Source: UBA2883 sp964017965
GTDB lineage: Bacteria > Cyanobacteriota > Vampirovibrionia > Gastranaerophilales > Gastranaerophilaceae
DNA length: 64,000 nucleotides
Direction of reading: 5' to 3'
Assembly (NCBI GenBank): GCA_964017965.1
Contig: CAXHNV010000004.1
Span: 124,001 to 188,000 of the forward strand
Positions 8,989 to 17,480 of this stretch are shown piece by piece. Made by a program: the position numbers and the translations under genes. Below the pieces are notes generated by a model. The model saw only the letters and a list, made by a program, of their open reading frames with translations, made no database searches and was not told the DNA's origin. Positions within the stretch are counted from its first letter, which is position 1. Every line of letters begins with the position of its first letter.

Positions 8989-9465
8989 CTATTCAATCTC
9001 CAATCGTTTTGCTTTTGCTTCTTCGATACGCTGTTTTGGAATAGTTATTTTCAAAACACCGTTTTTGTATTCAGCCTTACTTTCATCTTGTTTGATAGGC
9101 TGATCGAAAGATATTGTACGTTTATATTTACCATATCTGAATTCACATGTATGATATTTTTCGTTCTTTTCTTTCTCTTCTTTTTCTTCTTTCTCTTCTT
9201 CTATTTCAGCAGTTACTGTCATAAAATCATTATCAAGTGTTACTTCAATATCGTCTTTTTTAACACCCGGTAATTGAACTTTAACTTTATATTCGTGTTC
9301 ATTTTGTTTAACTTCTACTGACGGTCTCCAAACAGAAGCTTTTTTAAGAGCTAATGGGTTTGAAAACATAGGAGCTAACATAGTATCTCGTAAAAAATTA
9401 TTTAATTCATGGTGTAAACTGTCAAAATATAAATCAGGTTCTCTTATCATAATTTCGTCACGCAT
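8989..9465 (-). CDS. Small heat-shock protein (Hsp20/alpha-crystallin family)
   Basis: A 158-residue small heat-shock chaperone. The alpha-crystallin domain spans about 48-145, with the motif VKVQLPGVKKDDIEV and the C-terminal strand GVLKITIPK. The I-x-I-type tail is weak. A Lys/Glu-rich stretch (about 93-107) gives a low-complexity run. Such proteins hold unfolded clients without ATP. The start has a good AAGGAGA ribosome-binding site. The gene is divergent from ldh. The upstream region shows no CIRCE element, so HrcA control is not supported. Confidence 0.93.
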   Translation of the reverse strand: MRDEIMIREPDLYFDSLHHELNNFLRDTMLAPMFSNPLALKKASVWRPSVEVKQNEHEYKVKVQLPGVKKDDIEVTLDNDFMTVTAEIEEEKEEKEEKEKNEKYHTCEFRYGKYKRTISFDQPIKQDESKAEYKNGVLKITIPKQRIEEAKAKRLEIE

Positions 9466-9617
9466 AAGATTTCTCCTTTCTTACATTTTTAATATAGCCG
9501 GCTTACTATCACCAAACATTACCTGAAAGTCTAATATTTAATCATAAACTCTAACCTTATAAGGTAATAGAAGTTTCTTATAGAAGTTTTTATCCTATCA
9601 AAAAAGGAGAGTTCGCA

Positions 9618-10628
9618 ATGAAAATGTTAATGTTTGATTTTAGAGATTCTGAAAAAGAATATTTTGATATAAATATTCCAAACGATTTGGAAATAGATTT
9701 CATACCGGAACCTCTCGATGAAGATACTGTATTAACTGACGAGCAAAAGAATGAAACAGTAATATTAAGCGTATTCATTAATTCAAACTTAACACCGGAA
9801 GTACTTTCTCAATTTAAGAACTTACAAATAATTGCAACCCGTTCAACAGGATATAATCATATCAATTTGGAATATTGCAGAAATAATAATATAGCAGTAA
9901 TAAATGCTCCTTATTATGGCAAAACTTCTGTTGCACAATATACAATCGGCATGATTTTAATGTTAACAAGAAATGTTTTATTAGCAGCAAACGATATAAA
10001 AAATAGACACATTGATTATCAAAAATATGAAGGAGTAAATCTATCAGGTTTGACACTAGGTGTTATTGGTACAGGCTCAATCGGAGGTGCTGTTTGTAAA
10101 CTGGCAAACAAATTTGACATGAAAATATATGCACACGATATAAAAATAAACGATGAAATAAAAGATTTTGTAGAGTATGTTGATTTCAATGAATTAATTT
10201 CTAAATCAGATATTATTACATTGCATATACCATATATATTAGAATTTTATCACATGCTCTCAGATAAAGAGTTCAAACAAATGAAAGACGGTGTTTATAT
10301 AATAAACACTTCTCGCGGTGAGCTTATTGATACGGGAGCATTATATGAAAATATAAGAAATGGTAAGATTAAAGGGGCAGCATTGGATGTACTTGAATGT
10401 GAATATATTAATTATGAACAGGATGAAATTACAAATGTTGTTAAAACTGCCTCAGAGACATGTCTTGAAAATGTCATTATAACAGACAAGCTTATGCAAT
10501 TTGACAATGTGATTATAACACCGCACATTGCATATAATACAAAAGAATCTGTTATTAACATATTAAATAGTATATTTACGTCTATAAAGAACCATTTTAA
10601 CGGTGAACACACTAACCGAATAATTTAA
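9618..10628 (+). CDS. D-lactate dehydrogenase-type 2-hydroxyacid dehydrogenase
   Basis: A 336-residue D-isomer-specific 2-hydroxyacid dehydrogenase. The NAD-binding Rossmann motif GVIGTGSIGG lies at 148-157. The catalytic triad is recognisable as R233 (NTSRGELID), a Glu in DVLECE (260 or 262) and H303 (ITPHIAY). The shape of the catalytic blocks and the long loop before the final His (265-295) match D-lactate dehydrogenase more than glycerate or phosphoglycerate dehydrogenases. It would reduce pyruvate to D-lactate and regenerate NAD+ in fermentation. AAGGAGA precedes the ATG. It is a monocistronic gene divergent from hsp20. Confidence 0.85.
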   Translation: MKMLMFDFRDSEKEYFDINIPNDLEIDFIPEPLDEDTVLTDEQKNETVILSVFINSNLTPEVLSQFKNLQIIATRSTGYNHINLEYCRNNNIAVINAPYYGKTSVAQYTIGMILMLTRNVLLAANDIKNRHIDYQKYEGVNLSGLTLGVIGTGSIGGAVCKLANKFDMKIYAHDIKINDEIKDFVEYVDFNELISKSDIITLHIPYILEFYHMLSDKEFKQMKDGVYIINTSRGELIDTGALYENIRNGKIKGAALDVLECEYINYEQDEITNVVKTASETCLENVIITDKLMQFDNVIITPHIAYNTKESVINILNSIFTSIKNHFNGEHTNRII

Positions 10629-10707
10629 TATGTAAACAAATGTAACAAACTCCTTAAAATTCCTAAAGATTTAAAAAAAGCTGCCGTCATGCATGTGGTA
10701 AGGAATC

Positions 10708-10730
10708 ACGAAGCAGATTAGGGGCTTCGT
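10708..10730 (+). promoter_or_regulatory. 5' leader hairpin of the 10755 gene
   Basis: ACGAAGC (10708-10714) and GCTTCGT (10724-10730) form a 7-bp stem with a 9-nt loop, 25 bases before the ATG. The ribosome-binding site (AGGAG, near 10743) lies outside the stem. A role in mRNA stability or regulation is inference. Confidence 0.4.
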
Positions 10731-10754
10731 ACAATAGGAAATAGGAGTAATACT

Positions 10755-11675
10755 ATGGGTTTAGCATCATCACAAGCTAGATTACTTAATTTGACTACAA
10801 GAATGCACCAAATTGAGTACAAGGCAGCAAAATTAGAAGCTGAAAAGCTTCAAATGGCTAACGAATCACAACAAGTTTATGAAACTTATTTAGAAGCGTT
10901 AGAAAAAACAAAAGTACAATACAAAGTTTTATCAACAGACGGCTCTGTAACTTATCGAGATATTCAACATTATGAAGATTTCTTGAATGCAGGTTACGCA
11001 CTAGACTTTAAAGGAACAGTTTATGACGGCTCATCCGGATTCAGAGCTGATCAAGGCACATTCACAAACAGAGGTACTGTAACCCCTACAGCAGAACAAG
11101 TAGCTGCAGGCGGCAAATACCAAGGTTTGACAGCCGGCACAACATACAATGTTTACAATGACGGTACAACAGATTATTATTCAACAGCGGCTTTAACAGC
11201 AGGAGCATCAAAGACTCTTACTACAGTTCCTGCAGGCACAAAAACAATTAACAATGTAGTAGCAGTAACATTTGATTATGCACAATTATGTGCTGATGCG
11301 TTTGATGCAGATCCTGCAAATCCGCCTGCAAATGTATATGAAGTTGTTACTAACTTGATTAATTCAGGCAGTGTAACCATTGTTCAAGCAAGAAAAGATG
11401 ATTCATTCGCTATTGAAGTAGATCAAGACTTCAACATCTTTGAAACAAGTGTTGCAACAAATACAGGTTTACAAGAAATACAAGACGCATCAGTCTTGAA
11501 GAAAGCTGAAGCTAAGTATGAAGCTGACATGAAACGAATTGATATGAAAGATAGAAAATTCGACCAAGACTTAGCTGCTTTAGAAGCTGAACGTAACGCT
11601 ATTAAACAAGAAATGGAAACATTGAAAACAGTGGCGAAAGAAAACGTAGAACGTACGTTCAAATTATTCAGTTAA
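10755..11675 (+). CDS. Modular coiled-coil-ended protein of unknown function
   Basis: A 306-residue protein with no signal peptide. The N-terminus (MGLASSQARLLNLTTR, then a long amphipathic helix to about residue 57) and the C-terminal 60 residues (KKAEAKYEADMKRIDMKD onward, ending RTFKLFS) are helical. The middle (about 90-240) is Gly/Thr/Ala-rich and probably beta-structured. The C-terminal module is nearly the same as that of the first gene in the window: both contain KKAEA(K/Q)YEADM, then (D/N)V(E/D)RTFKLFS. Conserved helical ends around a variable centre recall the architecture of flagellin and other self-assembling exported proteins, but homology is not claimed. A terminator follows at 11755. 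Function unknown. Confidence 0.82.
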   Translation: MGLASSQARLLNLTTRMHQIEYKAAKLEAEKLQMANESQQVYETYLEALEKTKVQYKVLSTDGSVTYRDIQHYEDFLNAGYALDFKGTVYDGSSGFRADQGTFTNRGTVTPTAEQVAAGGKYQGLTAGTTYNVYNDGTTDYYSTAALTAGASKTLTTVPAGTKTINNVVAVTFDYAQLCADAFDADPANPPANVYEVVTNLINSGSVTIVQARKDDSFAIEVDQDFNIFETSVATNTGLQEIQDASVLKKAEAKYEADMKRIDMKDRKFDQDLAALEAERNAIKQEMETLKTVAKENVERTFKLFS

Positions 11676-11754
11676 TAGTTGAGTTAATATTATCAACAAA
11701 ACTTTTAGTAAAATTCCTAAATTCCTATAATTCCTTTTCTTATTCCTAATAAGC

Positions 11755-11786
11755 GCCACTCTGTCCAAACAAGTGGCTTTTTTTTC
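11755..11786 (+). terminator. Rho-independent terminator
   Basis: GCCACT (11755-11760) pairs with AGTGGC (11772-11777), followed by eight T residues. It ends the 10755 transcript. Confidence 0.8.
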
Positions 11787-11905
11787 AAGCGAGCAGAGGC
11801 ACGAGCGAAGCGAGAGATGAGCGTGCGTCGGACAAAACCACGCTTTTGTCCGCAAACGCGAACGTTGCCGTTTAACGCGAGCGCAGAGCAAGCGAGCAGT
11901 ACATT
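11786..11905. other. GC-rich intergenic patch with inverted repeats
   Basis: About 120 bases between the terminator and the dnaB promoter are far richer in G and C than the surroundings. The patch is dominated by GAGCG, GCGAG and CGCGA words (for example GAGCGAAGCGAG). CGGACAAAA (11829-11837) and TTTTGTCCG (11844-11852) form a perfect 9-bp hairpin. No credible coding sequence is seen. It may be a dispersed intergenic repeat or a small-RNA locus. Confidence 0.45.
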
Positions 11906-11972
11906 AATATTTCTTATCAAAGAATGTAATTAAATCATGGACATGCTAAACTATTTATAAGCGGAGGTATAA

Positions 11973-13370
11973 ATGGTTTCAGCAACATCAAAAAAGACTT
12001 CACCTGAATTAGAACAGTTAATGCCGCAAAACTTAGAAGCGGAAGAAGCTGTATTAGGTGCTATTTTAGTTAATCCAAGATGTTTGGATAAAGTTATCAG
12101 CAATTTAAAATCCGAATATTTCTACAAACCTGCTCATAAATATATCTATGATGCTATCCTTCGATTAACAAACTCTAACCAACCGATAGATATCGTTTCT
12201 GTTTCTGATGAGTTGAATATCAATCAGAGACTCGAATTAGTCGGCGGAAGAGCATTTATCAACGACTTAATTCTAAAATGTATCTCAACTGCAAACGTTC
12301 AATATTATGCAAACGTAATCGAAGAAAAAGCTATCAAGCGTTCTTTGATTCAGGCAGGTTCTGAGATTACAACATCAGGTTATGATTTATCACCAAGTGC
12401 AGAATCATTAGAACAAGCTGAAAAACTGATTTTTGATATTTCATCAAAGAAAACCTCTTCTGATTTAATCCATATTGATAACCTTGTATCAGATGTATAC
12501 GACCAAATATCTGAAAGATACAAAAACAAAGATAAAAAATCCGGCGTTGAATCAGGATTTTATGACTTAGACGAAATGACAAACGGGTTCCAAAAATCTA
12601 ACCTTATCATCCTTGCAGCCAGACCTGCAATGGGAAAAACAGCATTTGCATTAAACATTGCACAGAATGCAGCATTAAGATACAACAAAACAGTTGCAAT
12701 ATTCTCTCTCGAAATGTCAAAAGATGAACTTGTACAACGTTTAATGTGCTCAGAAGCTGAGGTTGAATCACAAAGACTTCGTTCAGGAAACATGCAATCA
12801 TCCGACTGGGAAAAACTTGTAACAGCAATGGATGTATTATCTGATGCACCTATATATATCGATGATACTCCGGGTTGCAGCTTAACAGATATAAGAGCAA
12901 AGTGTAGAAGACTAGCCATGTCTGATAAAAACTTGAGCATGATTATTATCGACTATTTGCAATTAATGGAAACCAGCGGACGTGAAACAGACAGAAACCA
13001 GCAAATTTCACAAATCTCAAGAGGTTTAAAGATTCTTGCAAAAGAATTAAATGTGCCTATTATAGCGCTTTCACAGCTATCACGTGCAACAGAGCAAAGA
13101 CAGGATAAACGACCAATCATGTCAGATTTAAGAGACTCAGGTTCAATCGAGCAGGACGCAGATATCGTCATGTTTATTTATCGTGGCGAATATTATGCTA
13201 CAAAAGGTCAAACAGGTGAAGATGATGCTGCTGAAATAGCTAAAAACAAAGGCGAAGCAGAAATCATCATTGCAAAACAAAGAAGCGGTCCGACCGGTAC
13301 CGTAGAGCTATTATTCCAAAGCAATATCACTAAATTTAAGAACAAAACTAAGACAACTACAGAGTTTTAG
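11973..13370 (+). CDS. dnaB: Replicative DNA helicase DnaB
   Basis: A 465-residue replicative helicase, the usual length. The N-terminal domain starts with the family block MPQNLEAEEAVLGA (17-30). The RecA-like motor has Walker A ARPAMGKT (216-223) and Walker B LSMIIIDYLQLM. The C-terminal motifs IALSQLSRATEQR and DLRDSGSIEQDADIV are also intact. The hexamer unwinds DNA at the replication fork. No intein is present. A GCGGAGG ribosome-binding site precedes the ATG, and TGCTAAACT upstream is a likely extended -10. It is followed by two genes for SYNAVQ-motif proteins. Confidence 0.97.
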   Translation: MVSATSKKTSPELEQLMPQNLEAEEAVLGAILVNPRCLDKVISNLKSEYFYKPAHKYIYDAILRLTNSNQPIDIVSVSDELNINQRLELVGGRAFINDLILKCISTANVQYYANVIEEKAIKRSLIQAGSEITTSGYDLSPSAESLEQAEKLIFDISSKKTSSDLIHIDNLVSDVYDQISERYKNKDKKSGVESGFYDLDEMTNGFQKSNLIILAARPAMGKTAFALNIAQNAALRYNKTVAIFSLEMSKDELVQRLMCSEAEVESQRLRSGNMQSSDWEKLVTAMDVLSDAPIYIDDTPGCSLTDIRAKCRRLAMSDKNLSMIIIDYLQLMETSGRETDRNQQISQISRGLKILAKELNVPIIALSQLSRATEQRQDKRPIMSDLRDSGSIEQDADIVMFIYRGEYYATKGQTGEDDAAEIAKNKGEAEIIIAKQRSGPTGTVELLFQSNITKFKNKTKTTTEF

Positions 13371-13505
13371 GTCAATACCCACGTTGGCAGTATAATATTA
13401 AATTTTGTAACAAAATTCCTTAACAATGACAAATTCAAAAATTTAGGGTTATTAAATCAAATGTAGACGAATGTCGACCAGAATAGTATTGAAAGGATAA
13501 AAACA

Positions 13506-13688
13506 ATGACAGCATCAGTTTCAGCTAACGTAGGACAACAACAAGCATGTGCACCGGTAATGCAACCGGAATTCAAACCAAGTTACAACGCAGTTCAATT
13601 GAACTTAAGCCAACCTACATTGAATGTACCGCCAGCACCAATGCCAGCTCCAATGCCAGCAACTGCAACACAACAATGGACAGCTTAG
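13506..13688 (+). CDS. Small Pro/Ala-rich SYNAVQ-motif protein
   Basis: A 60-residue protein with GAAAGGA just upstream of the ATG. Its core FKPSYNAVQLNLSQPTLN is nearly repeated in the next gene (FAPSYNAVQINLDTPTLN), so the two are related through this segment although the rest differs. The C-terminus is a PAPMPAPMPA low-complexity run. There is no signal peptide and no known domain. The gene is too small for database confidence, but the shared motif, the ribosome-binding site and the similar upstream sequence (TTTTGTAACAAAATTCC at about 13404) argue that it is real. The motif may act as a localisation or docking tag (inference). Confidence 0.65.
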   Translation: MTASVSANVGQQQACAPVMQPEFKPSYNAVQLNLSQPTLNVPPAPMPAPMPATATQQWTA

Positions 13689-13788
13689 TTTGTAACAGAA
13701 TGTAAATAAAAAATATTGCTTTAGAGCAATTTCTACAATGTTTAATACTTTTAATAATTGTAGATATAGTTAGGAAAGGTTTATAGTA

Positions 13789-14793
13789 ATGATTCAAAAT
13801 ACACCAAATTACCCTGCGCAACAGCCAGTTGCAAATGTAAATGGACAACAGGTACAACAAAGACCTTCATTTGCACCAAGCTATAATGCGGTACAAATCA
13901 ACTTAGATACACCGACATTAAATGCGCCGCAACCATCATATTATTATGATTATCCACAAGCACAAGGTCAACCATATTATCCGCCTGTGCAAACCCAACC
14001 ACAGCCACAGCCACAGCCTCAAGCACCTGTGAATGTACCTCAGCCACAAGCTGAACAACCACAACAACCACAGGCACCTGCAGAAACAGCTCCTGCTCAA
14101 GCACCTGCTCCTGCAGAAACAGCTCCGGCAGCTAGCGCAGTGGATATGGAAAAAGTTTTAGCTAACTTGTCAGATCCTGATTTTGATAAACAAGCAATCC
14201 AAATGGAAGAAATTGCTAAAAAAGGTTTAACAAACGAAGCTGATGCAGTTCCTTATGTACAAGAAGACGCTTTCAAAAAATTATTTGATATAGTCAATGT
14301 AGATTCAACAAAATTAGCAGGTCCGACTGAACAACAATTACAATTACGTGAAAAAGTTGCTCAAAACGATTTAGCAATCTATAACGCTCAACAAGCAGGC
14401 AAAGACCCTTCAACAGTTGAGTTACCAAACAAATTAACTGATGATGAAGTAGCACTTGCTAATACAATCACACCGTTAGAACAAGCTGAAAGAAACAAAG
14501 AATACGCGTTATTCACAACAGCAGTTCTTCAAAAAACTTATGGCGATGAAATCGAAAAACGTTCAGGTAACGTAGTTCCATTAACAGATTTACCTGGTGC
14601 TGCAGTAGTGGTTGATGAATTAAAAGAAAACCAAAACCCTGCAATTAGAATGGCAGCAGTAGACGCTTTGAGATATATTCAACGTCCTGAATACAAAAAT
14701 GATTTAGCTCAAATCTACACAATCGCTCAATCAGATGCTGATGACAGTGTTGCAGCAGCAGCTACAGATGCGTTGAAAAGCCTTGAAGCTTAA
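13789..14793 (+). CDS. Pro/Gln-rich protein with SYNAVQ motif and C-terminal HEAT-like region
   Basis: A 334-residue protein in three parts. Residues 1-50 hold the shared motif (FAPSYNAVQINLDTPTLN, about 28-45). Residues 50-120 are a Pro/Gln/Ala low-complexity linker with PQPQPQPQ and PAETAPAQAP repeats. Residues 120-334 are alpha-helical; the end (NPAIRMAAVDALRYI and DDSVAAAATDALKSL) has the periodicity of HEAT repeats. The start has AGGAAAGG upstream. A long disordered linker between a short tag and a helical-repeat domain fits a scaffold or secreted protein, but no function can be assigned. A terminator follows at 14821. Confidence 0.8.
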   Translation: MIQNTPNYPAQQPVANVNGQQVQQRPSFAPSYNAVQINLDTPTLNAPQPSYYYDYPQAQGQPYYPPVQTQPQPQPQPQAPVNVPQPQAEQPQQPQAPAETAPAQAPAPAETAPAASAVDMEKVLANLSDPDFDKQAIQMEEIAKKGLTNEADAVPYVQEDAFKKLFDIVNVDSTKLAGPTEQQLQLREKVAQNDLAIYNAQQAGKDPSTVELPNKLTDDEVALANTITPLEQAERNKEYALFTTAVLQKTYGDEIEKRSGNVVPLTDLPGAAVVVDELKENQNPAIRMAAVDALRYIQRPEYKNDLAQIYTIAQSDADDSVAAAATDALKSLEA

Positions 14794-14820
14794 TCAATTA
14801 TAAAATCTTTCCTTTCTATA

Positions 14821-14857
14821 ACAAAACAGATTCATCCTTGAGTCTGTTTTGTTTTTG
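14821..14857 (+). terminator. Rho-independent terminator
   Basis: ACAAAACAGA (14821-14830) pairs with TCTGTTTTGT (14843-14852), followed by a T run. It separates the 13789 gene from nanE. Confidence 0.8.
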
Positions 14858-14872
14858 CTGTATTAATAGTAT

Positions 14873-15547
14873 ATGGATGTAAATAAATTCAAAAATCAGG
14901 TGGTTGTATCGGTTCAGGCTATGCCGGATGAGCCTTTGTACAAAGAAGATTGTATGAAAGCTATGATGCAATCTGTTATGAACGGGGGAGCAAAAACTTT
15001 AAGAGTTGCCGGAGTTCGTGACGTTAAAGTTGCAAAATCACTCGGAGCTAATGTTATAGGGATAACAAAGCCTGAAAGACTTCCTGAGAATTGGAAGGAA
15101 GTTGTTTATATAACCCCAACTACAGTTGAAACGAAGCAACTGATTGAGGCAGGAGCTGATATTATAGCGTTTGACGGGACATCAAGACCACGTCCAAACG
15201 GTTGCAAAATTGAAGATATAATCAAACTGATAAAAGCCAACAATAAACTTGCAATGGCAGATATATCAACTCTGGAAGAGGGTATAAACTGTAAGAATTT
15301 AGGTGTTGATATCTTATCAACCACTTTATCAGGCTATACAATGGAATCGTTGTCTGATAGTACAGAGCCTGATTATGAGTTGTTAAAAGACATTGTTAAG
15401 GAAACTGACATGCCTGTGATTTTAGAAGGCAGAATTTGGGAGCCTGACGAAGTAACCAAAGCCTTTGACTTAGGCGCTCACGCCGTTGTAATAGGCTCAG
15501 CTATCACAAGACCGCAATTGATAACAAAAAGATTTATAGAAAGATAG
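14873..15547 (+). CDS. nanE: N-acylglucosamine-6-phosphate 2-epimerase NanE
   Basis: A 224-residue TIM-barrel epimerase converting N-acetylmannosamine-6-phosphate to N-acetylglucosamine-6-phosphate in sialic acid and amino-sugar catabolism. The family N-terminus VVVSVQAMPDEPL is present. K66 (GITKPERLP) matches the catalytic lysine of the family, and E185 (ILEGRIW) the partner glutamate. The phosphate-binding end is DLGAHAVVIGSAITRP. No Shine-Dalgarno is visible; a TATTAAT box ends about 6 bases before the ATG, so the message may be leaderless. nanK follows 7 bp later. No sialate lyase or transporter is in the window. Confidence 0.93.
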   Translation: MDVNKFKNQVVVSVQAMPDEPLYKEDCMKAMMQSVMNGGAKTLRVAGVRDVKVAKSLGANVIGITKPERLPENWKEVVYITPTTVETKQLIEAGADIIAFDGTSRPRPNGCKIEDIIKLIKANNKLAMADISTLEEGINCKNLGVDILSTTLSGYTMESLSDSTEPDYELLKDIVKETDMPVILEGRIWEPDEVTKAFDLGAHAVVIGSAITRPQLITKRFIER

Positions 15548-15554
15548 GTTTATA

Positions 15555-16427
15555 ATGAAAAAAGCGCTTGCATTCGATATTGGCGGAACAAAGATTTACA
15601 GTACAATTATTGATGAAAACGGAAATGTTATATCTGAGATTGCAAAATTTTCTACACCAAAATCTTTAGAAGAGATTAAGGCTATACTTCAAACTGAAAT
15701 AGAAAAGCACGAATCTGAGGTTGATACTATTGCAATAGCAACCGCAGGAGCTGTAAATAACGAAAATACAAGAGTAATAAGTTCTACCGGCAATCTTGTA
15801 GAAAACTACAGAACACTTGAATTTCAAAAACTTTCAACAAAACCTGTATTTGTTGAAAACGATGCAAACGCTGCAGCGTGGGCTGAATATAAAATCGGAG
15901 CATCACAAAACTGTCCTAATTCTGTAATGTTAACATTAGGAACCGGTGTTGGCGGCGGAATAATCTTAAATAACAGATTGTATAAAGGTAAATCCGGTGC
16001 TGCAGGCGAAATGCACTTTAAGATGTACCCTGATAAACGCAGAAAATGCACCTGCGGGAGCTATGATTGTTTTGAAAGCTACGCATCAGGTACAGGATTA
16101 AAAATTACTGCGGAAGAAATCTCTAAGAACCCTGATATAACAACTTATGACGTTATTGAAGGAGTAAATAAAGGCGATGAAACAATGCAAAGAATCCTTG
16201 ATACGTGGCAAAACCATATTACAGAAGGTATCATCGGTCTTGCAAATATATTTGACCCTGATTGTTTTGTTTTATCAGGCTCTATGGCTGAATTTGTCGA
16301 TATCGAAAAAGTTGAAAACATCGTTAATTCAGAGATTGTGACTACAGCTACAAGTATTCGTAAAGCAAGCGCAGGTAACTATTCCGGAATGATAGGTGTT
16401 TCTTTACTTGCTATAGAAAAGGTTTAA
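15555..16427 (+). CDS. nanK: ROK-family sugar kinase, probable N-acetylmannosamine kinase NanK
   Basis: A 290-residue ROK kinase. The phosphate motif DIGGT lies at 8-12. The catalytic Asp is D103 (VENDANAAAWAE), the ROK loop is GTGVGGGIILN (129-139), and the zinc site comprises H154 and the cysteines C165, C167 and C172 in CTCGSYDC. Context next to nanE favours N-acetylmannosamine as substrate; glucokinase is the main alternative. With NanE it would feed ManNAc into GlcNAc-6-phosphate, for catabolism or cell-envelope synthesis. Confidence 0.85.
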   Translation: MKKALAFDIGGTKIYSTIIDENGNVISEIAKFSTPKSLEEIKAILQTEIEKHESEVDTIAIATAGAVNNENTRVISSTGNLVENYRTLEFQKLSTKPVFVENDANAAAWAEYKIGASQNCPNSVMLTLGTGVGGGIILNNRLYKGKSGAAGEMHFKMYPDKRRKCTCGSYDCFESYASGTGLKITAEEISKNPDITTYDVIEGVNKGDETMQRILDTWQNHITEGIIGLANIFDPDCFVLSGSMAEFVDIEKVENIVNSEIVTTATSIRKASAGNYSGMIGVSLLAIEKV

Positions 16428-16432
16428 ATATA

Positions 16433-16642
16433 ATGGGTAAATCAAAAAGACGAATACTTGCTAAAGGTGTACACCAACAACTTTCTACTCTTACAAGAGA
16501 AGAAGCTGTTAAATACGTAGTAAAAAATGAAGCTATTGAAGATATCACTAATATCATCACCCTTTTTGGTTTAAAACCCGAAGAACTGCTTGAAGCAGGA
16601 ATGACTTATGAGCAGATAAAAAAACTTGAAGGTTCGTTTTAA
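16433..16642 (+). CDS. Small conserved-type hypothetical protein
   Basis: A 69-residue helical, charged cytoplasmic protein, 5 bp after nanK and directly abutting the prenyltransferase start. It begins with a basic segment (MGKSKRRILAKG) and continues as amphipathic helices ending EQIKKLEGSF. Its tight operon position and ordinary composition support translation. The middle (EDITNIITLFGLKPEELLEAG) looks like a small helix-turn-helix-like helical pair, but DNA binding is not claimed. No family recognised. Confidence 0.65.
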   Translation: MGKSKRRILAKGVHQQLSTLTREEAVKYVVKNEAIEDITNIITLFGLKPEELLEAGMTYEQIKKLEGSF

Positions 16643-17467
16643 ATGGTTTCAAAGCTGTTATTCTGGCTAAGATGCTCAAGAGCATATACCTTACCTATAA
16701 CGTTTTTTTCGTGGCTTGTAGCTTTTTCTTACGGACTAAAACATAACGGCAATGTCTGTTTTGGGTTGTTAGCGCTTTTGGGAATTATGATTTGTCATTT
16801 AGCGACAAACCTGTTTGATGATTATATAGATTTTAAAACACTAAAAGTATCTGCTAATATTCGTAAAGATAAATGTGATTATTTATTAGAAAAATTAGCT
16901 ACTACAAAAGAAGTTCTTAGAACCGTTTGTATCTATTTGTTTATTGCAAGTATAATCGGTATTTTTTTTGTATGTGAACGAGGGATTAAGACACTTTTAT
17001 TTATTACGGCAGGCGGAACAATTGTTCTTTTGTATCCGTTTTTTTCAAAGCTGAGAATGTCTGAAGTCGCAGTTGCATTAGCTTACGGACCAATATTATT
17101 TGGCGGCACATATTTCGTTATGACAGGCGATTTAAGCCTAAACAGCATACTCATATCTATCCCGTCAACAATATTTACACTCAATATAATCTATACTGAT
17201 ACTCTTATAGATTACGACTCGGATAAATCAGCAGGTAAAAAAACATTTGTCGGATTATTCAGCAAACCAATCGCAAAAAAACTGCAAACATTCCTATTAA
17301 TAATCGGATATATGGCAGCTTTCAAGGTAACTACTTTTACCCTTTTGACAATACCTTTAGCTATTCAAATAATAAAAGGTTCCGGAGGATTTATGCAAAC
17401 AATGCACCGGACAATAAATTTGACAATTTGTGTATCAAGCCTGTTAGCACTTGCAATATTGTTATGA
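16643..17467 (+). CDS. UbiA-family prenyltransferase (MenA-like)
   Basis: A 274-residue membrane protein of the UbiA superfamily with about eight hydrophobic segments. The two Asp-rich motifs that bind the prenyl diphosphate through Mg2+ are visible: NLFDDYIDF (near residues 54-62) and YTDTLIDYDSDKSAGKKTF (near 181-199). It transfers a polyprenyl chain to an acceptor; MenA-type naphthoquinone synthesis is plausible, as anaerobes often make menaquinone, but other acceptors (protoheme, phytol-type) cannot be excluded. It begins on the base after the previous stop and carries GAAGG upstream. It is followed by dgt, which appears to have its own promoter. Confidence 0.8.
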   Translation: MVSKLLFWLRCSRAYTLPITFFSWLVAFSYGLKHNGNVCFGLLALLGIMICHLATNLFDDYIDFKTLKVSANIRKDKCDYLLEKLATTKEVLRTVCIYLFIASIIGIFFVCERGIKTLLFITAGGTIVLLYPFFSKLRMSEVAVALAYGPILFGGTYFVMTGDLSLNSILISIPSTIFTLNIIYTDTLIDYDSDKSAGKKTFVGLFSKPIAKKLQTFLLIIGYMAAFKVTTFTLLTIPLAIQIIKGSGGFMQTMHRTINLTICVSSLLALAILL

Positions 17468-17480
17468 TATAATTGTTGTA
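17465..17480 (+). promoter_or_regulatory. Perfect extended -10 promoter of a probable leaderless dgt message
   Basis: TGATATAAT (17465-17473) is a perfect TGnTATAAT box whose last base lies 6 nt before the ATG at 17480. Transcription would then begin at or next to the start codon, and no Shine-Dalgarno sequence is present. Confidence 0.6.

Noticed and set aside
13990..14060. CAGCCACAGCC-type DNA repeats, possible CRISPR or tandem repeat
   Set aside because: They encode a Pro/Gln linker in an open gene; no spacers or palindromic repeat units are present. No CRISPR array was seen in the window.
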